Source: Lutibacter sp. (GTDB taxonomy: Bacteria > Bacteroidota > Bacteroidia > Flavobacteriales > Flavobacteriaceae). Taken from it: DNA of 8,363 nucleotides. Numbering within the stretch: position 1 is the first letter of the stretch; every line of letters begins with the position of its first letter. The stretch spans positions 1-8,363 of the forward strand of contig JAUVOS010000109.1 of assembly GCA_030599055.1 (NCBI GenBank). Direction: 5' to 3'. The position numbers and the translations under genes were made by a program. Below are positions 1-6,342 of the stretch, piece after piece. The notes under the pieces are model-generated. The model was not told the DNA's origin. It ran no database searches and saw nothing but the letters and a program-made list of their open reading frames with translations.

Positions 1-1187
1 ATTTCATATAAAACATTGTTAGATATATTGATGTCCTTGAGTTTAACATTTGAAGATAAATCGATACTTGTCAGCTTATTTTTATTACAACTAAAATTCT
101 CAAGTTTGGTAAGTCCTTCTATATTTATACGTTCGATATCGTTATTTTGACAACGTACTTCTTTTAATTTAAGATTATTAGATAAATCTAAATTTGTTAT
201 TTGATTTGAATAGCAATACAAAACTTCTAAATTTTTAAAAGCTTCAATCCCTTTTAAATCTTTTATATCCTTTCTTGACGCATCTATAAAATTGATTTTA
301 TCAATAGATACAGTCAAAACATTTTGATCTAATTCTCCGGAGTCATAACCTAATTTTATCAATAATTTTTCAAAATTATTATCGGGTATATAGGTGCTAC
401 AATTAGTTGAATATTCAGCTTCAGAACCTTTAAACCAGGTTGCCGGTATATCATCAACTATATTATCTATTTCAACACAACTCAATCTTGGGTTATGGGT
501 TGAATTTACAACTTCTAAAATTTCATTATTATCATTTTTAAGGCATAAAACATATAGCAAATTATCATTGCAGATTATTTTTGTTAATGCTTTGTTTTTG
601 CTCAGATCCAAGATTTCCAGTTTGTTACTACTACATAACAATTTTTCTAACTTAGAAGCCTCTGTAAAATCTAATTCTGTTAAATTATTATTGTTGCAAT
701 TTAGATAGACAAGAGATTCGTTGTTTACTTTTAAGCTATCTAGATTGTTATTTGCACAACACACTTTTTTTACAGAAAGAACATTGGATAAATCTAAACT
801 TGTTAATCGGTTAATACTACATCCCACAATTTGCAATTTTTTATTCTCACTCAAATCTAAATGATCTATTTCATTCTGATTACAGATAAACTCATTTAAG
901 TGGATTAAAGTGCTGATATTAACTCTAGTTAATTTGTTTTTCGAACAATTTAAAGACGTTAAAGATGTAAAGTCCTCGATGCCCGTTAAATCATAAATGG
1001 CTTTGTTTGATACATCAAGTTTTGTAATTTTTTTAAGATCAGAGGTTCTTGCGAACCCGTTAACAACCCCATCTGTATCTATTCCTAAATTAATTATAGC
1101 TCTTTCAAATCGAACATCAGGAATGGCAGTAGTTTGCGCAAAAACACTTGTACTAATTAGTATTAGTAATATACATAAAGCTTTCAT
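1..1187 (-). CDS. Secreted leucine-rich-repeat protein, 3' end outside window
   Basis: The frame is open from the ATG at 1187 to the window edge (395 codons, no stop). Residues 1-17 form a signal peptide: Lys2, a hydrophobic run, then a VFA/QT cleavage site, so export through Sec is expected. The rest is leucine-rich repeat of about 21 residues with the pattern LxxLxCxxNxLTxLDLS. Cysteines recur at residues 81, 102, 123, 144, 164, 185, 206 and again at 325, 346, 367. Two modules each open with an IPDxxFExxLIxLGxD-type segment (about residues 22 and 267). They are separated by a non-repeat linker ending in STNCS (residues 260-264). Such proteins in flavobacteria often end in a type IX secretion sorting domain; that end is not visible here. 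Ligand and role are unknown; adhesion or protein binding is only a family-level guess. The gene probably has its own promoter, since a hairpin separates it from the upstream kinase gene. Confidence 0.9.
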   Translation of the reverse strand, partial: MKALCILLILISTSVFAQTTAIPDVRFERAIINLGIDTDGVVNGFARTSDLKKITKLDVSNKAIYDLTGIEDFTSLTSLNCSKNKLTRVNISTLIHLNEFICNQNEIDHLDLSENKKLQIVGCSINRLTSLDLSNVLSVKKVCCANNNLDSLKVNNESLVYLNCNNNNLTELDFTEASKLEKLLCSSNKLEILDLSKNKALTKIICNDNLLYVLCLKNDNNEILEVVNSTHNPRLSCVEIDNIVDDIPATWFKGSEAEYSTNCSTYIPDNNFEKLLIKLGYDSGELDQNVLTVSIDKINFIDASRKDIKDLKGIEAFKNLEVLYCYSNQITNLDLSNNLKLKEVRCQNNDIERINIEGLTKLENFSCNKNKLTSIDLSSNVKLKDINISNNVLYE

Positions 1188-1377
1188 AGATTTTGTTTTA
1201 CAATTAAACGTTTATATAGCAAATCAATATTTTAAAATCCTTTTTTTTGAATTTTATATGAACTCGATTCCACAACAATATCTTTATTTATTATCAATTC
1301 ATGTTTACACTATGAAGTGGATAATACAATTACTGCGATTAAATGGGGGTTATTTGGGGTTGAATATCAACCCAAAG
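1188..1377. other. Intergenic region between ppk2 and the LRR gene
   Basis: This 190-base AT-rich gap must hold the end of the polyphosphate kinase transcript and the promoter of the LRR gene, both on the minus strand. The only clear structure is the bulged hairpin at 1353-1376. No full -33/-7 promoter pair could be picked out. The stretch just upstream of the LRR start is A-rich on its coding strand, as is usual for Bacteroidota translation starts. No ORF here looks real. Confidence 0.5.
1353..1376 (-). terminator. Hairpin directly after the ppk2 stop, possible terminator
   Basis: TTTGGGGTTGA (1353-1363) pairs with TCAACCCAAA (1367-1376) around a 3-base loop, with one bulged base. The stem starts one base past the polyphosphate kinase stop codon on the minus strand. 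The sequence after the hairpin is C- and A-rich rather than a clean U tract, so intrinsic termination is plausible but not typical. It could also act as a 3' stabilising structure. Confidence 0.45.
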
Positions 1378-2232
1378 TTAATCATTTTTTAGTTCTTGAC
1401 GAAAATGTTTCAAATTATTTTTTTCTTCACTACTTAAAACAGGATACTGAAATTTGTATTTTAACAAGTTTTCCACAATAATTTCACAGACACGTAAACG
1501 TGCAGTATTTTTGTCGTCTGCAGGTATAATATACCAAGGAGCATGGGGTGTTGATGTGCGAGAAAGCATATCTTCATACGCATCGATATAGTTCTCCCAA
1601 AGTTTACGCTCTTTCAAATCACCAGCAGAGAATTTCCAATTTTTTTCAGGTGTATCAATTCGTCGCAAAAGTCTATTTTTTTGCTCTTCTTTAGAAAGAT
1701 GCAAATAAAATTTCATAATAATTGTTCCATTTTCTGTCACATGTTTTTCAAAAGCATTAATATGCTGCATTCTTTGCCGATAAAAGTCATCATCAATATC
1801 ATTGACACTTTCAATGCCAAGAACATTTTCATAAAGAATGTACTCTGGATGAACACGGGTAACTAGTACATTTTCATAATGTGTTCTGTTGAAAATATTA
1901 ATCTCTCCTTTATCAGGTAAAACGATATAATGACGCCATAAGTAGTCATGTTCGAGCTCTTTTGAAGTAGGAACTTTAAAGCTATGTACATTAACTCCAT
2001 TAGCGTTTACATTTTTAAAAACCTCTCGAATTAAGCTATCTTTACCACTAGTATCCATTCCTTGTAAACAAACCAACAAACTATATTTATTTTGTGCATA
2101 CATCGCATCTTGGATTTCTGCTAGTTGTTTGCGCACTTTTTTTAATTGTTTTTTTGCATCTTTTTCAATTTCAAGATTAATGTAATTGTCCAAAGAAACT
2201 TTCTGTCGTGCTTTATAAATTTTTAAGCTCAT
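1378..2232 (-). CDS. ppk2: Polyphosphate kinase 2 family, class III-like
   Basis: A 284-residue cytosolic enzyme of the PPK2 family, which transfers phosphate between inorganic polyphosphate and nucleotides. The Walker A loop is GMDTSGKDS at residues 58-66 (Gly58, Asp60, Gly63, Lys64, Asp65). The Walker B region is INIFNRTHYENVLVTRVH (111-128). The Asn-Arg-x-His-Tyr-Glu form of this motif (Asn115, Arg116, Glu120) resembles class III members, which can phosphorylate both AMP and ADP. Classes I and II usually carry a DRSWYN-type motif there. A basic lid (Arg190-Lys210) follows. Length is normal for a one-domain PPK2. The start lies 18 bases after the stop of the sigma-54 response regulator gene, so the two are probably co-transcribed. 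This would tie nucleotide recharging from polyphosphate to whatever signal that regulator senses. Family assignment is firm; substrate class is inferred from motifs. Confidence 0.93.
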   Translation of the reverse strand: MSLKIYKARQKVSLDNYINLEIEKDAKKQLKKVRKQLAEIQDAMYAQNKYSLLVCLQGMDTSGKDSLIREVFKNVNANGVNVHSFKVPTSKELEHDYLWRHYIVLPDKGEINIFNRTHYENVLVTRVHPEYILYENVLGIESVNDIDDDFYRQRMQHINAFEKHVTENGTIIMKFYLHLSKEEQKNRLLRRIDTPEKNWKFSAGDLKERKLWENYIDAYEDMLSRTSTPHAPWYIIPADDKNTARLRVCEIIVENLLKYKFQYPVLSSEEKNNLKHFRQELKND

Positions 2233-2250
2233 TTATAAAAAGTATTAGTT

Positions 2251-3414
2251 TTATTTACTTGCAAATAATTTTACATCTTGTTCTGAAACTTCTTCTTCAC
2301 CAAGAATTATCAATCGCTCAACCACATTTCTGAGTTCGCGAATATTTCCGGTCCAATCGTATTCCTGAAGTAACTTAGTTGCTTTTTTACTAAAAAATTT
2401 AATGCTTGTGCCTTGCTCTTTTGCAATTTTTTTTGCAAAAAAGTTAATCAATACTGGGATATCTTCTCGTCTGTTGTTTAACGAAGGAACGTGTATCAAA
2501 ATAACCGCCAATCGGTGGTATAAATCCTCCCTGAATTTCTTTTCCTTAATTTCCTTGTCTAAATCCTTGTTTGTTGCAGCAATTACTCTTACATCAACTT
2601 TAATATCTTTTGCATCACCAACGCGTTGAATTTTCCCTTCTTGTAGTGCACGAAGTACTTTAGCTTGGGCGGAAAGACTCATGTCGCCAATTTCATCTAA
2701 AAATATGGTACCTCCGTTAGCTGCTTCAAATTTTCCTATTCTATCTTTTGAGGCTCCGGTAAAAGAACCTTTTTTATGTCCAAAAAGTTCGCTTTCTATT
2801 AACTCTGATGGAATAGCGGCACAATTTACTTCAATCAGTGGGCCTTTGCTTCGTTCACTTTTTTCGTGCAACCAATGTGCAACCAATTCTTTACCTGTTC
2901 CATTTGCTCCGGTTATCAATACACGAGCTTCGGTTGGGGCTACTTTTTCAATCATTTCTTTAATTTGATTGATAGCAGCACTTTCACCAACCATTTCAAA
3001 GTTTTCACTTACTTTTTTCTTTAAGCGTTTATTTTCTACAATTAATTCTTTATTGTCAAGTGCATTTCTTACCGCATTGAGTAGTCGGTTTAAATCGGGA
3101 GGTTTAGAGATATAATCAAAAGCTCCTAATCGCATTGTGTTGACTGCAGTTTCTAAATCACCATGTCCAGAAATCATTAAAAAAGGCAATTCGGGTTTTA
3201 TTTTTTTGCTGTATTGCAATACATCAACACCATCCATTTTTGGCATTTTTATATCACATAAAACCAAATCATAGTCATTTTCTTTTATAAGTTCAATTCC
3301 TTCAACTCCATCTACCGCTTCAAAAACTTCATAGCTTTTACTTTCTTCTGAAATAATCTTATTTAGTACACGGCGAATGGCCGCTTCATCTTCAACTATT
3401 AGTATTTTACTCAT
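2251..3414 (-). CDS. Response regulator with sigma-54 AAA+ domain, no DNA-binding domain
   Basis: A 387-residue NtrC-family protein. Residues 1-120 are a receiver domain: acidic Asp9, phosphoacceptor Asp54 in VLCDIKMP, Ser82 and Lys104 in SKPP. After a linker rich in Glu and Lys (121-136) comes the sigma-54 AAA+ domain. It has Walker A GANGTGKE (169-176), the sigma-54 contact loop GSFTGA (216-221, a variant of GAFTGA), Walker B GGTIFLDE (234-241), arginine-finger region FREDLYHRL (294-302) and sensor II WTGNIREL (354-361). The chain stops about 26 residues later, with no Fis-type helix-turn-helix, as in Helicobacter FlgR. It should therefore activate RNA polymerase with RpoN from solution or through a partner. 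No histidine kinase lies in the window. It sits 66 bases after the exporter genes and 18 bases before ppk2. Target promoters are not known. Confidence 0.95.
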   Translation of the reverse strand: MSKILIVEDEAAIRRVLNKIISEESKSYEVFEAVDGVEGIELIKENDYDLVLCDIKMPKMDGVDVLQYSKKIKPELPFLMISGHGDLETAVNTMRLGAFDYISKPPDLNRLLNAVRNALDNKELIVENKRLKKKVSENFEMVGESAAINQIKEMIEKVAPTEARVLITGANGTGKELVAHWLHEKSERSKGPLIEVNCAAIPSELIESELFGHKKGSFTGASKDRIGKFEAANGGTIFLDEIGDMSLSAQAKVLRALQEGKIQRVGDAKDIKVDVRVIAATNKDLDKEIKEKKFREDLYHRLAVILIHVPSLNNRREDIPVLINFFAKKIAKEQGTSIKFFSKKATKLLQEYDWTGNIRELRNVVERLIILGEEEVSEQDVKLFASK

Positions 3415-3455
3415 ATGTTTTATAGCGTTACGCTTTGTGTTTTAAAATCTTATGT

Positions 3456-3463
3456 CAAACGTA
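3456..3463 (-). promoter_or_regulatory. Candidate -7 box for the response regulator and ppk2
   Basis: The minus strand reads TACGTTTG, an exact match to the Bacteroidota -7 consensus TAnnTTTG, in the 66-base gap before the response regulator. Transcription would start near 3450, giving a leader of about 35 bases. No TTTG/TTG -33 element is found at the usual distance, so this is a half-supported internal promoter. A small AGCG/CGCT hairpin with a 3-base loop (3424-3434) lies in that leader, ten bases before the ATG. Confidence 0.35.
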
Positions 3464-3480
3464 TATCAGTTTTAGTTCCT

Positions 3481-4788
3481 TTAGTATCTCAACCATTTCC
3501 ACAATTCTTTATAACTAGGTTTTTTTCCATACATCAATATTCCAACTCGATATATTTTTGCCGCTAGCCAAATCATTCCTATGAAAGTTAGGAATAACAA
3601 TACCAAAGATACTACTATTTGCCAAAGTGGTACACCCATTGGTATTCGCATCATCATAACGATAGGTGATGTAAAAGGAATCATAGAAAAAACAGTTGCT
3701 AAAGTGCCATGCGGGTCATTGATGACAACTGCAAAGCCAATATAAATACCTAGCATAAGAGGCATCATGATAGGAATCATAAATTGTTGTGTATCGGTTT
3801 CATTATCGACAGCCGCTCCTATTGCAGCGTACATGGCGCTATATAGTAGAAAACCTCCAATAAAGAAAAGGAAAAATGATAGTACAATTGTTGCTATTGG
3901 TAGTTTTGCTATTTCCTGAATGGCGATCTCTAGTTTAGAGTTTTTGGTTACCTCTGTCATCATTTCCATTTGCTCAGGGCTCAATTGCGAACTAGTATTT
4001 ATACCCATTATAGGCAATAGAAATGCGTAGAGCATTGCTATCAATATGCCCCAAACAATAAATTGTGCGATACCAGCTCCGGCTGTACCGATAACTTTTC
4101 CCAACATGAGTTGAAAGGGTTTTACAGAAGAAATAATAATTTCGATAATACGACTTGTTTTTTCTTCAATTACACTTCGCATTACCATGGCTCCGTATAT
4201 TAAAATAAACAACATAATCATATAACCTGCAGCAGAACCAATTCCTAACTTAATTCCGTTGATAAGTTTAGAACTTCCTTCTCCTTCAAAGTTACTCAAC
4301 TGTAAGTCTGAGCTAATTCTCGAAGCATTTACTTGCTCGGTATCTATACCAAGCTCTTTCATTTTAAGGGAACTAAATTTATTATTAAACTTATTTTCAA
4401 TTTTCTCTGTAAAAATAACACTTGGTGATTCGGCAGAGTAAAATGAAATATTCTTCGCAACTTCTTCTATGCTTTCTCCCTTTGGAATATACAGTAACCC
4501 ATATTGCTCTGTTTCTTTTATCGTTTGTTTTGCAGTTTCTAAATCAAGATTTGAAATATCGACAAATTCTAAACTTTTAGTATTTTCAAAATCATCTTTA
4601 GTAAATAGTTCTGAATGGTCAATATAAGAAACCACTCGTGTAGTATCCATGCTGTTTTTAGTGATAAAAGCTATTAGCATCATCATTCCTACCATTAATA
4701 ATGGACCCAAGAAAGTCATGATAATAAAGGTTCGGTTTTTGACTTTCGTCATAAATTCACGAGCAATAATCAGTTTTAATTTGTCCAT
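3481..4788 (-). CDS. ABC-2 type exporter, membrane subunit (NatB-like)
   Basis: A 435-residue integral membrane protein, the permease partner of the ATPase encoded just upstream. One membrane helix near the N-terminus (about 21-43) is followed by a large extracytoplasmic domain (about 45-180). At least five more helices follow (about 183-205, 233-262, 297-325, 335-357, 388-410). The segment SVIEEKTSRIIEIIISSVKP (205-224) and the MIPFTSPIVMMMRIP stretch (369-383) are hallmarks of the NatB/ABC-2 exporter family. The layout, with a big loop between helices 1 and 2, fits that family. The substrate cannot be told: sodium, small toxic molecules or lipids are all possible in relatives. Its ATG shares one base with the ATPase stop (TAATG), which indicates translational coupling. 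Confidence 0.92.
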   Translation of the reverse strand: MDKLKLIIAREFMTKVKNRTFIIMTFLGPLLMVGMMMLIAFITKNSMDTTRVVSYIDHSELFTKDDFENTKSLEFVDISNLDLETAKQTIKETEQYGLLYIPKGESIEEVAKNISFYSAESPSVIFTEKIENKFNNKFSSLKMKELGIDTEQVNASRISSDLQLSNFEGEGSSKLINGIKLGIGSAAGYMIMLFILIYGAMVMRSVIEEKTSRIIEIIISSVKPFQLMLGKVIGTAGAGIAQFIVWGILIAMLYAFLLPIMGINTSSQLSPEQMEMMTEVTKNSKLEIAIQEIAKLPIATIVLSFFLFFIGGFLLYSAMYAAIGAAVDNETDTQQFMIPIMMPLMLGIYIGFAVVINDPHGTLATVFSMIPFTSPIVMMMRIPMGVPLWQIVVSLVLLFLTFIGMIWLAAKIYRVGILMYGKKPSYKELWKWLRY

Positions 4789-5729
4789 TACTTAGTTGTT
4801 TTTTGATTTGATTGAACGGCTTTGATAAATATATCACTTGCGGTTGGGATGACTTCAACAAAATGGTTGACTTCTGCTTTACTGTTTAAATATTTGATTA
4901 AATCTTTTGCAGAATCTTCTGATTTGAGTTTAATACGAAGTTTTAAGTCCTCTTCTAATGATTTAAAACTTGCCTTTTCGATATCAAATTTAGCAGCTAA
5001 TTCTTTTTGCAATACATCTGAATTAGTAGTGCTCAAGCCAACATCAAAAGTGTTTGTTTTAAATTGACGTTTTATATCTTGAAGTTTCCCCTCTAAAATT
5101 TTATTTGCTTTATCTATTAAGGCAATATCCTCACATAATTCCTCAACCGATTCCATACGATGCGTTGAAAATATTACTGTTGCTCCTTTATCGCGTAGGT
5201 TGAGAATTTCATCTTTAATTAAATTTGCATTAATCGGATCAAAACCGCTAAAGGGTTCATCAAAAATTAACAGTTTGGGCTCGTGTAAAACGGTGACAAT
5301 AAATTGTACCTTTTGTGCCATTCCCTTTGATAATTCCTGTACTTTTTTATTCCACCAATCGCCAATTTCAAATTTGTCAAACCAGTACTTTAATCGTTTT
5401 CTGGCTTCGGCTTTAGACAAGCCTTTAAGTTGTGCCAAATACAAAGCTTGCTCTCCTACTTTCATGCTCTTATACAAACCTCTTTCTTCGGGTAAGTAGC
5501 CGATATAGTGAACATCATTGAGTTGCAAAGGTTTTCCATCAAATATGATTTGTCCTGAATCAGGAATTGCAATTTGATTAATGATGCGAATTAAGGTTGT
5601 TTTCCCTGCACCGTTAGGTCCTAATAAACCAAAGATACTTTTCTCCGGGACACTAATTGAAACTTCGTTTAGCGCAGTAAATTCACCAAATGTTTTTACT
5701 ATTTTTTTAGTTTGTAAAAGATAATTCAT
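4788..5729 (-). CDS. ABC exporter ATP-binding subunit (NatA-like)
   Basis: A 313-residue cytoplasmic ATPase that powers the adjacent ABC-2 permease. Visible motifs: Walker A GPNGAGKTT (37-45), signature LSKGMAQK (133-140), Walker B LLIFDEP (153-159), D-loop SGFD (161-164) and switch His190. At the Q-loop position the sequence is GYLPEERGLY (77-86), with Glu81 in place of the usual Gln, a form seen in NatA-like ATPases. Residues about 220-305 form the extra C-terminal domain typical of this subgroup (DUF4162-like). It is the first gene of the minus-strand cluster, and its leader carries a -7 box and a sigma-54-like element. The ATG at 5729 follows an A-rich stretch. The motifs make the family certain; the transported substrate is not predictable. 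Confidence 0.95.
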   Translation of the reverse strand: MNYLLQTKKIVKTFGEFTALNEVSISVPEKSIFGLLGPNGAGKTTLIRIINQIAIPDSGQIIFDGKPLQLNDVHYIGYLPEERGLYKSMKVGEQALYLAQLKGLSKAEARKRLKYWFDKFEIGDWWNKKVQELSKGMAQKVQFIVTVLHEPKLLIFDEPFSGFDPINANLIKDEILNLRDKGATVIFSTHRMESVEELCEDIALIDKANKILEGKLQDIKRQFKTNTFDVGLSTTNSDVLQKELAAKFDIEKASFKSLEEDLKLRIKLKSEDSAKDLIKYLNSKAEVNHFVEVIPTASDIFIKAVQSNQKTTK

Positions 5730-5753
5730 AAATTTTTTGATTTTTTAAGAAGC

Positions 5754-5761
5754 CAAAAGTA
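5754..5761 (-). promoter_or_regulatory. Candidate -7 box for the exporter operon
   Basis: The minus strand reads TACTTTTG, an exact TAnnTTTG match, 24 bases before the ATPase ATG. It would give a leader of about 15-20 bases. No good -33 TTTG is seen about 19-21 bases further upstream. The box overlaps a GTACT/AGTAC inverted repeat (5759-5772) that could be an operator or chance. Confidence 0.4.
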
Positions 5762-5812
5762 CTAATAAGTACAGTAGTTTCCTGTTTTGTTACCAAATAA
5801 TTAGTATTTATT

Positions 5813-5828
5813 CGCAGGGCGAAAGCCA
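5813..5828 (-). promoter_or_regulatory. Possible sigma-54 (-24/-12) element upstream of the exporter operon
   Basis: The minus strand reads TGGCTTTCGCCCTGCG. It keeps the invariant GG and GC of sigma-54 promoters at exactly ten bases apart, plus the flanking TGGC and TGC. It departs from consensus at the A/C after TGGC and at the first T and last W of TTGCW. It points toward the ATPase gene, 84 bases ahead of its ATG, in an operon that encodes a sigma-54 activator. The same bases can form a short GGC-GAAA-GCC hairpin on the plus strand, so the match may be accidental. Confidence 0.25.
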
Positions 5829-5839
5829 AATAGTGGGTG

Positions 5840-5943
5840 AGTATGGTTTTATATTCCGATGCTCTGCGTCGGAAAATAGAATAATATCAATATTCTTTAC
5901 CTGATACTCCGACGCTGTGCGTCGGGTAGAGCAAACTCATACT
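5840..5943. repeat. Four-way-junction-like set of inverted repeats
   Basis: AGTATG plus GTTT (5840-5849) pairs with AAAC plus CATACT (5933-5936, 5938-5943) with a single bulged T. Inside lie three hairpins: TTCCGATGC/GCGTCGGAA with loop TCT (5854-5874), AGAATA/TATTCT (5878-5896) and CCGACGC/GCGTCGG with loop TGT (5909-5925). The first and third hairpins are near copies of each other, differing at one stem base and in the loop. The one stem difference turns an A-T/C-G context into a G-T wobble without breaking pairing. Confidence 0.6.
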
Positions 5944-5962
5944 TTCTTTGGGTAGCTTTGAG

Positions 5963-6087
5963 AATTCTCTGAGAAACTCTCCCGATAAAAACATCGGGAT
6001 AAATTGTGTAATAGCTTATGAAGTAGGAGTATAAAGCTATTGCACAAAGAACCCCAAAGGAAGCGCAAAGTTTCTCAAAGAGGAATT
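5963..6087. repeat. Long imperfect inverted repeat with inner 14-bp stem
   Basis: The outer arms AATTCTCTGAGAAACT (5963-5978) and AGTTTCTCAAAGAGGAATT (6069-6087) are complementary apart from a three-base insertion. Inside, TCCCGAT/ATCGGGA (5980-5999, loop AAAAAC) forms a perfect 7-bp hairpin. TTGTGTAATAGCTT/AAGCTATTGCACAA (6004-6017 with 6034-6047) forms a 14-bp stem with one G-T wobble. The order of the pairs is fully nested, as in a folded RNA or a cruciform. Confidence 0.6.
6045..6080 (+). repeat. Four CAAAG motifs at 10-11 bp spacing
   Basis: CAAAG begins at 6045, 6055, 6066 and 6076, i.e. steps of 10, 11 and 10 bases, close to one DNA helical turn. The intervening bases vary. The inverted form CTTTG occurs at 5946 and 5956, with a degenerate CTCTG at 5967, again at 10- and 11-base steps. 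The two arrays face each other across the central stem. This resembles degenerate CGCAAAG-type tandem repeats seen between genes in flavobacteria, but could also be a phased protein-binding array. Confidence 0.5.
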
Positions 6088-6096
6088 GTTGCGCTT
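6061..6096. repeat. 36-base hairpin, alternative to the outer arm pairing
   Basis: AAGCGCAA (6061-6068) pairs perfectly with TTGCGCTT (6089-6096). AGTTTCTC (6069-6076) pairs with GAGGAATT (6080-6087) using two G-T wobbles. The loop is AAA and G6088 is bulged. It shares 6069-6087 with the longer inverted repeat beginning at 5963, so the two folds exclude each other. Confidence 0.6.
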
Positions 6097-6101
6097 AGTT
6101 A

Positions 6102-6168
6102 TTAGGGCAAGTAATTTGTTAACTTACTTGTAATCAAAAGATGTTTAAAAAGTGTGCGTTTGCCCTGA
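6102..6168. repeat. Inverted repeat AGGGCAA/TTGCCCT with inner hairpin
   Basis: AGGGCAA (6104-6110) matches TTGCCCT (6160-6166), extended by one G-T and one A-T pair. Within it, CAAGTAA (6108-6114) pairs with TTACTTG (6124-6130) across a nine-base loop. The two overlap at CAA, so they compete. This is the right-hand limit of the palindromic zone. Confidence 0.5.
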
Positions 6169-6326
6169 TGCGTTGGGGTAGTTCATTAGGGTTGTCATTA
6201 TTTTAATTATTGATACTAATTCGTAAATAACATTAACAAAGTAGGATATACTACACCTCAAATGCTTGGTTATTATCAAGAATATATTCTTTTTGTTAAG
6301 ATATGTGAAATCTTTTTCCAAAAATG

Positions 6327-6340
6327 CTATGCACGCATAG
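6327..6340. promoter_or_regulatory. Palindromic operator candidate for the MarR regulator
   Basis: CTATGC-AC-GCATAG is a perfect 6+6 inverted repeat with a two-base spacer. It lies 22 bases before the MarR start and directly upstream of two -7-like boxes. MarR dimers bind palindromes of this size, and many repress their own genes, so an autoregulatory operator is the likely reading. The same or a similar site was not found before the dehydrogenase gene, which fits a single promoter for both. Confidence 0.6.
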
Positions 6341-6342
6341 TA

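Noticed and set aside
1373..1380. TAACTTTG on the minus strand as a promoter for the LRR gene
   Set aside because: It overlaps the ppk2 stop codon and the hairpin arm, has no -33 element and would leave a leader of about 180 bases.
394..1392. Plus-strand ORFs at 394-708 and 997-1392
   Set aside because: They lie antisense to the LRR gene, which shows a signal peptide and regular repeats; the plus-strand translations have no recognisable domain.
5854..5926. CRISPR-like repeats
   Set aside because: Only two related palindromes are present, with no regular spacer series and no cas gene.
5840..5943. tRNA gene from the cloverleaf outline
   Set aside because: The arm lengths, loop sizes and lack of T-loop and CCA-type acceptor features do not fit a tRNA.
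5953..5960. TAGCTTTG, a plus-strand -7 box match in the palindromic zone
   Set aside because: It is part of the CTTTG repeat array and has no -33 partner; the repeats would generate such matches by themselves.
6141..6206. 21-codon ORF encoding a hydrophobic peptide (starts MFKKCAFALM)
   Set aside because: Short hydrophobic toxins look like this, but it overlaps an inverted repeat and has no clear translation signal or promoter, so it cannot be supported.
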